NCBI GenBank assembly: GCA_002686445.1
Contig: NZCO01000035.1
Location: 1 to 9,703 of the forward strand
Reading direction: 5' to 3'
Length of the DNA: 9,703 bases
From: a bacterium
GTDB taxonomy: Bacteria > Patescibacteriota > Andersenbacteria > UBA10190
The notes under the pieces were generated by a model, which searched no databases, was not told the origin of the DNA, and saw nothing but the letters and a program-made list of their open reading frames with translations. A program made the translations under genes and the position numbers. Positions 1 to 5,772 of the stretch are shown here, piece after piece. Each line of letters opens with the position of its first letter. Position 1 is the first letter of the stretch.

Positions 1-440
1 GAGTTAATCACACCCAGCTCTTCGCCCAGCTGCCAGTGCGGCTTGGGGTCAAAATCGAACTTTGGTACTTCACCCACTTGGCGTACGACATGGTTGGCAG
101 AGTCGTCGGGACCTATCGGGACTTCCTGGGCCGGCATGTTTGGTACCTGCATAAGCAGTGCCATAAATGACTTGTGCACGACTCCGTGCTTGTCCTCCAG
201 ATGTTGCATCTTTACTTTGAGCTCCTTGCCTGTAGCGATATCAGTTGCCGAAGGTTTTTTGTTGCCAGACGCGGCGGCGGCTTCATTACGCTGTTGGCGT
301 ACAGCATCGAGCTCCTGCTGCAGCGCTCGCCGCTCATCATCAATACGGACCAGTTCATCAATATCAACGTGGACATTCTTATTAGCCGCCGCTTCTTTCA
401 CTGCGGCGACATTATCTCGAATGAACGATATATCAAGCAT
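1..440 (-). CDS. serS: Seryl-tRNA synthetase, N-terminal part (cut by the left window edge)
   Basis: SerRS is a cytoplasmic class II synthetase that charges tRNA-Ser with serine. I read the start as the ATG at 440-438, giving 146 complete codons before the window ends. The protein begins MLDISFIRDNVAAVKEAAA, a typical SerRS beginning. Residues about 25-100 are rich in charged residues and form the long antiparallel coiled-coil arm that grips the tRNA-Ser variable arm. Residues about 105-145 (VPNMPAQEVPIG, then VGEVPKFDFDPKPHWQLGEELG) are the usual link into the catalytic core. The class II motifs lie outside the window. The start overlaps the lysS stop by 8 nt (ATGCTTGA, 433-440), so translation is probably coupled to lysS. 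No Shine-Dalgarno motif is visible; the upstream bases end in AAAGACG. The visible part shows no frameshift or stop. Confidence 0.95.
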   Translation of the reverse strand, partial: MLDISFIRDNVAAVKEAAANKNVHVDIDELVRIDDERRALQQELDAVRQQRNEAAAASGNKKPSATDIATGKELKVKMQHLEDKHGVVHKSFMALLMQVPNMPAQEVPIGPDDSANHVVRQVGEVPKFDFDPKPHWQLGEELGVIN

Positions 441-1929
441 CGTCTTTAGTATCTTTACCTTGTTTGGGCCTAAGCAGTGGGAAAGCGATGACATCACGGA
501 TGCTAGCGGCATTCGTTAGCAACATCACTAAGCGATCGATGCCAATGCCCCAGCCCACGTTTGGTGGCATGCCGTATTCCATGGCGCGCAAATACGGCTC
601 ATCCAAGGGGTGAGCCTCTTCGTCGCCCGATTCACGCTCCTCCTGCTGCTCCTCAAGGACGTCACGTTGGATAACAGGATCATTTTGCTCGGTGTAGTTG
701 TTGCCTAGTTCTAATCCCATGGCGACCGGTTGGAATTTTTCGGCTATGCGGGGGTCTGACAAGCTGGGCTTGGCGAGCGGCACCATCTGCGCGGGATAGT
801 CATAGAGGATAGTTGGTTGCACTATGTTTGGTCGGACCAAGTGCTTATAAAGCTCGTCAACTAGCTGGTAGTAATTTTTGGCCGCAGGCGGATCGAGTTT
901 GTGCTTTTTAAAGAGAGCGAGGTACACGTTGGGATTAGTCTCGGTCAGGATATCAACGCCAAGCTTCTCGCTGACCACGTCGACGAAACGTAAGCGAGGC
1001 AGTGGCGCTTCCCAGGACAACATCGTCCCCTGCCATTCAATTGAGGTGGTGCCGAACAAATCCATGCACAACTTGTGCAACATCTGCTCCATGGCATCCA
1101 TCAAGTCTTCGTAGTCTGCGTATGCCCACTGTGCCTCAAGCATCGTGAACTCCGGATTATGCTGACGGTCGATGCCTTCATTCCGGAACCGACGTTCAAT
1201 CTCGAAGACTTTCTCGAAACCAGATACCAGTAAGCGCTTCAAATGCAGCTCGGCTGCAATGCGCAGATGTAGCGGTACACCCAGGGCATTGTGATGGGTC
1301 GTAAACGGTTGCGCCGCCGCTCCACCATGAAGTGCCTGCAACGCCGGTGTCTCTACTTCTAAGTAGCCCGACTCAAGCATATAGGTACGAATCCAACTAA
1401 TAATGCGACTGCGTGTTAGCAAGATCTCTCGCGCCTCGTCGTTTAGCAGTAAATCAACTTCGCGATTGCGAAACCGAGCTTCGTGGTCTTTTAAGCCATG
1501 ATAGTTGCTGGGCAGCGGGTTAATGCTTTTCGTTAACATGTGAAACTCAACTGCTTCGAGTGTCTGTGTCCCCCGGGCATTGGTGATCAGCTTGCCGACT
1601 GCTTCTATGAAGTCGCCAGTGTCGAGAGTGTCTAAACCAGCAAAGATATCTTCGGGCATTGAATCTTTATTGATTTGCACCTGGAGGGTACCGGTTGCAT
1701 CTCTCAGATCAAGAAAGGCCACACTACCGTGACTGCGCACCGCCATCACGCGGCCATTGAGGGTAACAGGGGTAGCATCATCGGCTAGAGCAGTGAAGTC
1801 TTCAAGCGCTTCTGCCACAGTATGGGACCGTTTTGCTTCGGCTGGGTACGGAACCTTGTTTGCTTCAAGCAGCTCCGTTCGTTTACGGAGTCGTTCTGCA
1901 CGGATTTCTTCAAGTCGTTTTTCGGCCAT
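433..1929 (-). CDS. lysS: Lysyl-tRNA synthetase, class II
   Basis: LysRS joins lysine to tRNA-Lys in the cytoplasm. With the ATG at 1929 the protein has 498 residues, normal for bacterial class II LysRS. A basic N-terminal helix is followed by the OB-fold anticodon-binding domain (about 55-135) and the class II core. Motif 1 lies around 170-200, motif 2 around 241-265 (FEIERRFRNEG, then HNPEFTMLE) and motif 3 around 458-470 (GWGIGIDRLVMLL). The lysine-site segment N-x-Y-x-E is present at 410-414. Near it, residues 378-387 read YPAQMVPLAK, where I expect YPxExSPLAK. A longer reading from a TTG at 1968 would add 13 residues with no family resemblance. I prefer ATG 1929 because the protein then begins MAEKRLEEIRAERLRKR, as in the family, and because the likely promoter lies between the two starts. 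The gene follows a terminator and leads a lysS-serS unit. Confidence 0.97.
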   Translation of the reverse strand: MAEKRLEEIRAERLRKRTELLEANKVPYPAEAKRSHTVAEALEDFTALADDATPVTLNGRVMAVRSHGSVAFLDLRDATGTLQVQINKDSMPEDIFAGLDTLDTGDFIEAVGKLITNARGTQTLEAVEFHMLTKSINPLPSNYHGLKDHEARFRNREVDLLLNDEAREILLTRSRIISWIRTYMLESGYLEVETPALQALHGGAAAQPFTTHHNALGVPLHLRIAAELHLKRLLVSGFEKVFEIERRFRNEGIDRQHNPEFTMLEAQWAYADYEDLMDAMEQMLHKLCMDLFGTTSIEWQGTMLSWEAPLPRLRFVDVVSEKLGVDILTETNPNVYLALFKKHKLDPPAAKNYYQLVDELYKHLVRPNIVQPTILYDYPAQMVPLAKPSLSDPRIAEKFQPVAMGLELGNNYTEQNDPVIQRDVLEEQQEERESGDEEAHPLDEPYLRAMEYGMPPNVGWGIGIDRLVMLLTNAASIRDVIAFPLLRPKQGKDTKDDA

Positions 1930-1939
1930 AGGTACGTTT

Positions 1940-1968
1940 AGTATCAAATATCGAAGGTTAAGTAGCAA
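1940..1968 (-). promoter_or_regulatory. Candidate sigma70-type promoter for lysS-serS, nearly leaderless
   Basis: On the minus strand there is a -35-like TTGCTA (1968-1963, 4 of 6 consensus bases), a 17-nt spacer and a -10-like GATACT (1945-1940, 4 of 6). Only 10 nt separate the -10 from the lysS ATG at 1929. A start 6-8 nt past the -10 would give a 5' leader of about 3-5 nt. The site sits just downstream of the greA terminator, where a new promoter is needed. Both hexamers are imperfect, so this is a prediction supported by spacing and position. Confidence 0.5.
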
Positions 1969-1980
1969 GCTTCCCCTACC

Positions 1981-2006
1981 AAAAACCCCGGCGTAGCGCC
2001 GGGGTT
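1981..2006 (-). terminator. Intrinsic terminator after greA
   Basis: In the RNA, a perfect 10-bp stem (AACCCCGGCG at 2006-1997 paired with CGCCGGGGTT at 1993-1984) closes a 3-nt CUA loop. Counting the last two stem bases, it ends in a run of five U. It begins 19 nt after the greA stop codon. The GC-rich stem followed by U is a textbook factor-independent terminator. It separates greA from the lysS-serS unit. Confidence 0.93.
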
Positions 2007-2025
2007 AGATTGGGTTTCGTCTGCG

Positions 2026-2484
2026 TTAGCCAATATCCATCACTTGGCACTGCTTATCCCCGGCGGGGGTTGGGATGGATACATCCTCGGCCTTCTTCTT
2101 GCCGAGTAGGGCCAGCCCCATAGGCGATTCATTACTGATCTTCCCTTGTAGTGGGTCAGCCTCATTGGAGCCAACGATTCGGTAGATCTTCTCATTGCCA
2201 CCGCACTGCAACGTCACCGTATTACCGATGTTAACCTCTGTGCCGTCAGTCTTCTCGATAATCTGAGCGTGCTTAATGGTCGCTTCGAGCTCCGTGATCT
2301 TGCCTTCTACTCGACGTTGCTCGTCTTTGGCTTGCTGGTATTCTGCGTTCTCTGATAGATCACCCTGTTCCTTAGCAGCGTGAATCTCGTCCGCAATCTC
2401 GCGCCGACGTACAGTTTTGAGATTGTTCAATCGACCTGTCAGTTCCTGGAGGCCTTCCTTTGTCAGATAATTTTCTTTGATCAT
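2026..2484 (-). CDS. greA: Transcript cleavage factor GreA
   Basis: GreA enters the secondary channel of RNA polymerase and stimulates cleavage of backtracked RNA so that stalled elongation can resume. The protein has 152 residues, slightly shorter than the roughly 158 of E. coli. Residues 1-76 form the N-terminal coiled coil. Its tip carries the hallmark GDLSENAEYQQAKDEQ (41-56), in which D42 and E45 are the acidic residues that position the catalytic metal. Residues about 83-152 are the FKBP-like C-terminal domain, with the conserved ISNESPMGLALLGKK stretch. The ATG at 2484 gives the normal family beginning. The bases before it show no Shine-Dalgarno motif. The gene stands alone between a 175-nt regulatory gap, with its own likely promoter, and a strong terminator, so it is probably monocistronic. 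In many bacteria greA also lies close to lysS. Confidence 0.97.
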   Translation of the reverse strand: MIKENYLTKEGLQELTGRLNNLKTVRRREIADEIHAAKEQGDLSENAEYQQAKDEQRRVEGKITELEATIKHAQIIEKTDGTEVNIGNTVTLQCGGNEKIYRIVGSNEADPLQGKISNESPMGLALLGKKKAEDVSIPTPAGDKQCQVMDIG

Positions 2485-2508
2485 ACGGGTATATTCGCGG
2501 CGCGCGGC

Positions 2509-2550
2509 CGGCTGTTAAGTGATTAGGTGGTTGTCGCTTTTGGACAGCCG
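2509..2550 (-). promoter_or_regulatory. Inverted repeat in the predicted greA leader
   Basis: CGGCTGT (2550-2544) and ACAGCCG (2515-2509) are perfect 7-base complements around a 28-nt A/C-rich loop. They lie in the roughly 90-nt leader predicted between the greA promoter and its ATG. Directly downstream is a very GC-rich stretch (2496-2512) that can form a competing short hairpin (CGGC/GCCG). The leader could therefore fold in two ways. I recognise no known riboswitch. The long loop makes the hairpin only moderately stable, and a protein-binding dyad or chance are alternatives. Confidence 0.35.
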
Positions 2551-2580
2551 ATAAGGATTACAATAAATAAGCGTAGAAGC

Positions 2581-2609
2581 AGTGTAGAAACTCGACTAGG
2601 TAAGGTCAA
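2581..2609 (-). promoter_or_regulatory. Candidate sigma70-type promoter for greA
   Basis: A -35 element TTGACC (2609-2604, 5 of 6 consensus bases), an exact 17-nt spacer and a -10 element TACACT (2586-2581, 4 of 6) lie on the minus strand in the mrdA-greA gap. RNA would start near 2574, giving a leader of about 90 nt. This is the best promoter match I found in the window. It sits where greA needs one, since the hairpin after mrdA may end the upstream operon. Confidence 0.6.
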
Positions 2610-2620
2610 GTAAATGTTTT

Positions 2621-2636
2621 TCACACTTTGTCACAC
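2621..2636 (-). repeat. Tandem GTGTGA repeat upstream of the greA -35 element
   Basis: GTGTGA occurs twice on the minus strand (2636-2631 and 2626-2621), separated by CAAA. The two copies are 10 bp apart, one helical turn, so they lie on the same DNA face. The nearer copy ends 11 bp before the predicted -35 element, a usual position for an activator site. The half-site resembles the TGTGA of CRP-family sites, but it is a direct repeat, not a palindrome. It may be chance. Confidence 0.3.
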
Positions 2637-2659
2637 GCGTTTGACAGCAACGAAACGCG
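2636..2659 (-). terminator. Hairpin immediately after mrdA, possible weak terminator
   Basis: CGCGTTT (2659-2653) and AAACGCG (2642-2636) form a perfect 7-bp stem with a 10-nt loop, starting at the base after the mrdA TAG. A G-U pair can extend it by one. There is no U-tract on the 3' side; the next bases are UGUGACAAAG. It therefore lacks a key part of an intrinsic terminator. It could mark the operon's 3' end by processing or pausing, or act as a DNA dyad next to the greA promoter. Confidence 0.35.
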
Positions 2660-4483
2660 CTAGGAACCCGTTCTATTATCTCCCCACCATTGCCAGATAT
2701 CACGCGCAATTGGCGCCGCAACCTTATCCCCAGCTCCGCCGCGTTCGACTAACACTGTGACCACCAGCTCTGGTTCTACGTACGGTCCAAAGCTGGTAAA
2801 CCAGGCGTGTGTCTTATCGGTGCCGCTGATCTGCGAGGTGCCGGTTTTACCGGCGACGGGAGTCGCGAGCAGGCTCAGTGATCTGCCTGATCCTGCTGTG
2901 ACTGTCTCACGCATACCCTGGCGCACCGTTGCAATATCAGCGGCCGGTATAGTTGTCCGGTGGCCTGTGGTGGACTGTTCCTTCGGGTCTTTCTCTGGCC
3001 AGGTAAGCGCTCGGACCACGAAGGGTTCATACACGGTGCCACTATTAGCAACGGCAGCGGTGCTGACCGCAAGTTGTAGCGGTGTGGCCAAGACGTCTCC
3101 CTGACCTATGGCGAGGTGATACGTATCACCGATATACCAGCGCTCTTCCTTAACCTCTTCCTTCCATTCAGGACTGGGTAAGAATCCGTCGGCCTCACTA
3201 GGTATATCGATGCCCGTGGGTGCTCCCCAGCCGAACTTAGCCAGATAGTTGGTGGTGCGCTTTACCCCGAGGCCTGTTCTGGTCTCGTCACCGCCGGTGA
3301 TTAAGTAGAAGAAGGTATTTACTGACTCGGCGATGGCCTTCGTAACGTTGGTAGTGCCATGGCCACCAGCCTTCCAGTCGGGAAAGTTCCAGATACCTAT
3401 CGATAACCCGCCGGTAGACTGATAGGTAGTACCCGGCGTGATGATGTTTTCTGCGAGCGCCCCAGCCGCGATAAAGGGCTTAATAGTTGAACCGGGCGGA
3501 TAGGTGCCGGACACGGCGCGGTTAAATAGTAACTGGCGTTCGTCGAGGATAGCGGCCGCCGCTTCTTTGCGTAAAGCTGGCTGTGAAAAGGCATTACCGT
3601 CATAGGACGGATAGCTTACCAGCGCTCGTACGGCACCAGAGCGAGGGTCGAGGGCCACCACCGCTCCGGCTTCATGCTCACCTTCCCGTAGCAGTTCGGT
3701 AATATATTGCTGTAGCTCAACATCAAGCGTGAGATCTAAATCAGCACCAGCTATCGGCTCCTGGCGATCAATCTGTTTTTGGGTGCGTCCGGCGGCATCA
3801 ACCTCCTCATACTGCACGCCATGTTGTCCGTGGAGCTGTTCGTCGTACCAAGATTCCAAGCCTGTTTTTCCGGTAATGTCGGTCGGCCGCAACTCCGGTC
3901 TGTCCTTAAGCTCCTCGGCTGTCACGGGGCTGGTATAGCCCAGTACGGAGGCAACGTCAGATCCATGGAAATAGCGGCGGACTAGACTGGAGACGGGCTC
4001 AACACCAGGCAGCTGATCCTGTTCTCGTTCCAGGGCTATGAGCGTGTCGTGATCCAGCGCGGCTACTAAGCGAACACTGCGTGCCGTGGAGCGCGCCTGA
4101 TTGATGGCGTTTCTGACTTCGTCGGCTGTCACCGGTAACAGCGCCGGCAGGCGCTCAATCAAGATGGCCTCGTTTTCTTCTCGCGGTAGGCCGGCGGGAT
4201 TTAGGACGACATCGGCACTCGCAATGTTTTCCACCAACTGGATACCGTTTGTGTCATACATTATTCCGCGCGGGGCGGGAATAGGCACGGCGGTAATACG
4301 ATTGCCTTCGGCAGTAACACGAAACTCAGAGCCATGTAACACTTGCAGGTAGAAACTGCGTCCGAGCAAGATAACCAAGACAGCTGTGGCTACGGTATAC
4401 AAAAACCACCAACGCCGATGCGAGATGGCTGGGCCTTCGCCTCCCTCGATCGACCCGGACTCAAATAAATTGGCCTCCATCAT
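2660..4483 (-). CDS. mrdA: Penicillin-binding protein 2, elongasome DD-transpeptidase
   Basis: This class B PBP crosslinks peptidoglycan during side-wall growth, working with MreBCD and the glycosyltransferase RodA. The protein has 607 residues, near the usual size. A short cytoplasmic tail is followed by one membrane anchor (about 25-47) and a pedestal domain (about 65-215), then the transpeptidase. The active-site motifs are all present: STIK at 332-335 (acylated Ser332), SVN at 387-389 and KTG at 546-548. QGDVLATPLQ (461-470) is the conserved stretch of PBP2-like enzymes. Two consecutive ATG codons open the gene. The first (4483) overlaps the mreD stop as ATGA and the second (4480) would begin one residue later; coupling favours the first. 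No Shine-Dalgarno motif precedes it. rodA, the usual partner, does not follow. A hairpin and the greA promoter region come next. Confidence 0.95.
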   Translation of the reverse strand: MMEANLFESGSIEGGEGPAISHRRWWFLYTVATAVLVILLGRSFYLQVLHGSEFRVTAEGNRITAVPIPAPRGIMYDTNGIQLVENIASADVVLNPAGLPREENEAILIERLPALLPVTADEVRNAINQARSTARSVRLVAALDHDTLIALEREQDQLPGVEPVSSLVRRYFHGSDVASVLGYTSPVTAEELKDRPELRPTDITGKTGLESWYDEQLHGQHGVQYEEVDAAGRTQKQIDRQEPIAGADLDLTLDVELQQYITELLREGEHEAGAVVALDPRSGAVRALVSYPSYDGNAFSQPALRKEAAAAILDERQLLFNRAVSGTYPPGSTIKPFIAAGALAENIITPGTTYQSTGGLSIGIWNFPDWKAGGHGTTNVTKAIAESVNTFFYLITGGDETRTGLGVKRTTNYLAKFGWGAPTGIDIPSEADGFLPSPEWKEEVKEERWYIGDTYHLAIGQGDVLATPLQLAVSTAAVANSGTVYEPFVVRALTWPEKDPKEQSTTGHRTTIPAADIATVRQGMRETVTAGSGRSLSLLATPVAGKTGTSQISGTDKTHAWFTSFGPYVEPELVVTVLVERGGAGDKVAAPIARDIWQWWGDNRTGS

Positions 4484-4986
4484 GTACGATCCAGCTTATA
4501 CCCTTCGAGCGAAATGACAGACTGCTGTGGTACGGGTAGCAAATCAACTATGCCAACGGTGCCGCTGGTAGCCAGCAGGGTTAAGGCGAGCCAGGTCAAA
4601 ATGGTATTGCCGATTGGTAGTTGCCCATAGGTCAGTACGTCGCTGGCGAGCAACACCGCCAACTGCAGGAATACGGTCACGGCAATAAGAAAGATATACA
4701 TAAACGAGACGTCGACAAACGCGCGCCCGCGGAAACGCCAGACGAGTAAAGGTAGCGCGACGGCCACAAACACAATGAGTGGTGGTTGGGTAGTTAAGAG
4801 CTCAGCGACGACACCTAAAGCCACCACGTAACCGATCGGATTTCGTAGCGTCCAGGTAAACAGCAGGCTGGCCAGTACCGGTAGGGTGAGCCCAAAGCCG
4901 AGCAGGCGACCGATCACTAAGTGCATGAGGAGCGCGATTAGTAAGATAGTACCGCTGATTACCAGCTCTCGATTACGCGGCCTCAT
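4480..4986 (-). CDS. mreD: Rod shape-determining membrane protein MreD
   Basis: MreD is a small integral membrane protein of the elongasome that bridges MreC and the wall synthases. The protein has 168 residues, typical for the family. It is strongly hydrophobic, with about five or six predicted membrane segments near 10-26, 31-46, 51-66, 69-84, 94-114 and 127-147. The family is poorly conserved, so the call rests on length, topology and position between mreC and mrdA. The start ATG overlaps the mreC stop as ATGA (4983-4986) and its own TGA overlaps the mrdA start as ATGA (4480-4483). Both sides thus look translationally coupled. The upstream bases TAGTAGAACC contain no Shine-Dalgarno core. 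Confidence 0.88.
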   Translation of the reverse strand: MRPRNRELVISGTILLIALLMHLVIGRLLGFGLTLPVLASLLFTWTLRNPIGYVVALGVVAELLTTQPPLIVFVAVALPLLVWRFRGRAFVDVSFMYIFLIAVTVFLQLAVLLASDVLTYGQLPIGNTILTWLALTLLATSGTVGIVDLLPVPQQSVISLEGYKLDRT

Positions 4987-5732
4987 GGTTCTACTAGAAT
5001 TGAGACGCCCCGCAAGGTATCAGGAGCATATGGGAGTGACACCCGGGCTGCTTGATACGCTTCATTTTCTTCGGCCGTTATGTTGTCGACTCGACCTAGC
5101 AGTAATCCGGGCGGAATGCTGTCATCGCCGGTGGTGATAACGGGCTGTCCCAGGCGAATCTCAGCGTCGCGTGGAATCGTGGTCATGGTGATAGCGGTAT
5201 GCGTGGCACCACGTAGTAAGCCCCGCACATTGTTATCAGCGACGATTTCCGCTGGCATGCTGATCGCTGGATGCGAAAGTAAGCGAGTGGTTGAAGTATG
5301 GTCGGCCAGACCAGTTACGAAACCAATAAGGATCGATCCGTTTACGACCACCGGGGCATTGAGCGTGACCCCGTCTTTGACTCCTTTATTCAGCTGTATT
5401 TCGCTGCGCCAGGGGTTCAACGGGCGCGCCGAAACGAGCGCTGGTATGGCACGTAGTGATGGCAGGGCGGGTGAGTCGAGTTGCTCACGCAGCGCGTAGT
5501 AATCATTCAGCTCTGCCTGCAAGCGAATATTATCGGCGGTAAGGTTGGTCAGCTGCGTTTCCACGTCGTTCTCAATAGTCAGATCACCGATTCCGAACAC
5601 GCTACTAGTGACCGCGGTTACGATGCGCCAAGTTGCGTTGCGGGCACTAGACAACACTGGGGTCTGCAGCGCCAAGAGTGCGACGATGAGTACGCCGAGT
5701 CCGCCCAACAGTATTTTGGTCCGGCGTCTCAT
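4983..5732 (-). CDS. mreC: Cell shape-determining protein MreC
   Basis: MreC is a single-pass membrane protein whose extracytoplasmic part links MreB filaments to PBP2 and can activate it. The protein has 249 residues, toward the short end of the family range. A positively charged start (MRRRTK) precedes a membrane segment (about 7-24). A coiled coil for dimerisation spans about 53-88, followed by the beta-rich MreC core (about 95-249). NPWRSEIQLNKGVKDGV (106-122), GSILIGFV (132-139) and TTGDDSIPPGLLLGRV (200-215) are family signatures. A purine-rich GGGGGAGG lies about 20 nt before the ATG, too far for normal ribosome binding. Between them runs a 10-codon reading frame that ends in an ATGA overlap with this start. 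The gap from mreB is 40 nt. Confidence 0.93.
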   Translation of the reverse strand: MRRRTKILLGGLGVLIVALLALQTPVLSSARNATWRIVTAVTSSVFGIGDLTIENDVETQLTNLTADNIRLQAELNDYYALREQLDSPALPSLRAIPALVSARPLNPWRSEIQLNKGVKDGVTLNAPVVVNGSILIGFVTGLADHTSTTRLLSHPAISMPAEIVADNNVRGLLRGATHTAITMTTIPRDAEIRLGQPVITTGDDSIPPGLLLGRVDNITAEENEAYQAARVSLPYAPDTLRGVSILVEP

Positions 5733-5761
5733 AGGCGGAAAAGTGGGTGTGCCTCCCCCAT
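5729..5761 (-). other. Ten-codon reading frame overlapping the mreC start (doubtful minicistron)
   Basis: In the mreB-mreC gap, an ATG at 5761 opens a frame encoding MGEAHPLFRL. It ends at a TGA (5731-5729) that overlaps the mreC ATG as ATGA. This is the same junction seen at proS/mreB, mreC/mreD and mreD/mrdA. The frame could carry ribosomes to the mreC start in place of a ribosome-binding site. A frame this short could arise by chance, and the peptide resembles nothing I know. Confidence 0.15.
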
Positions 5762-5772
5762 GTATGTGTATG

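Noticed and set aside
43..519. A 158-codon plus-strand open frame over serS and the lysS 3' end
   Set aside because: It lies antisense to serS and the lysS end, both of which match their families strongly. Its translation is rich in Ser, Ala and Arg with no recognisable domain, as expected of a shadow frame.
1930..1968. A TTG start for lysS 39 nt upstream, with a GGGGAAG-like run before it
   Set aside because: It adds 13 hydrophobic residues with no family match and overlaps the predicted promoter. The ATG at 1929 gives a normal LysRS N-terminus.
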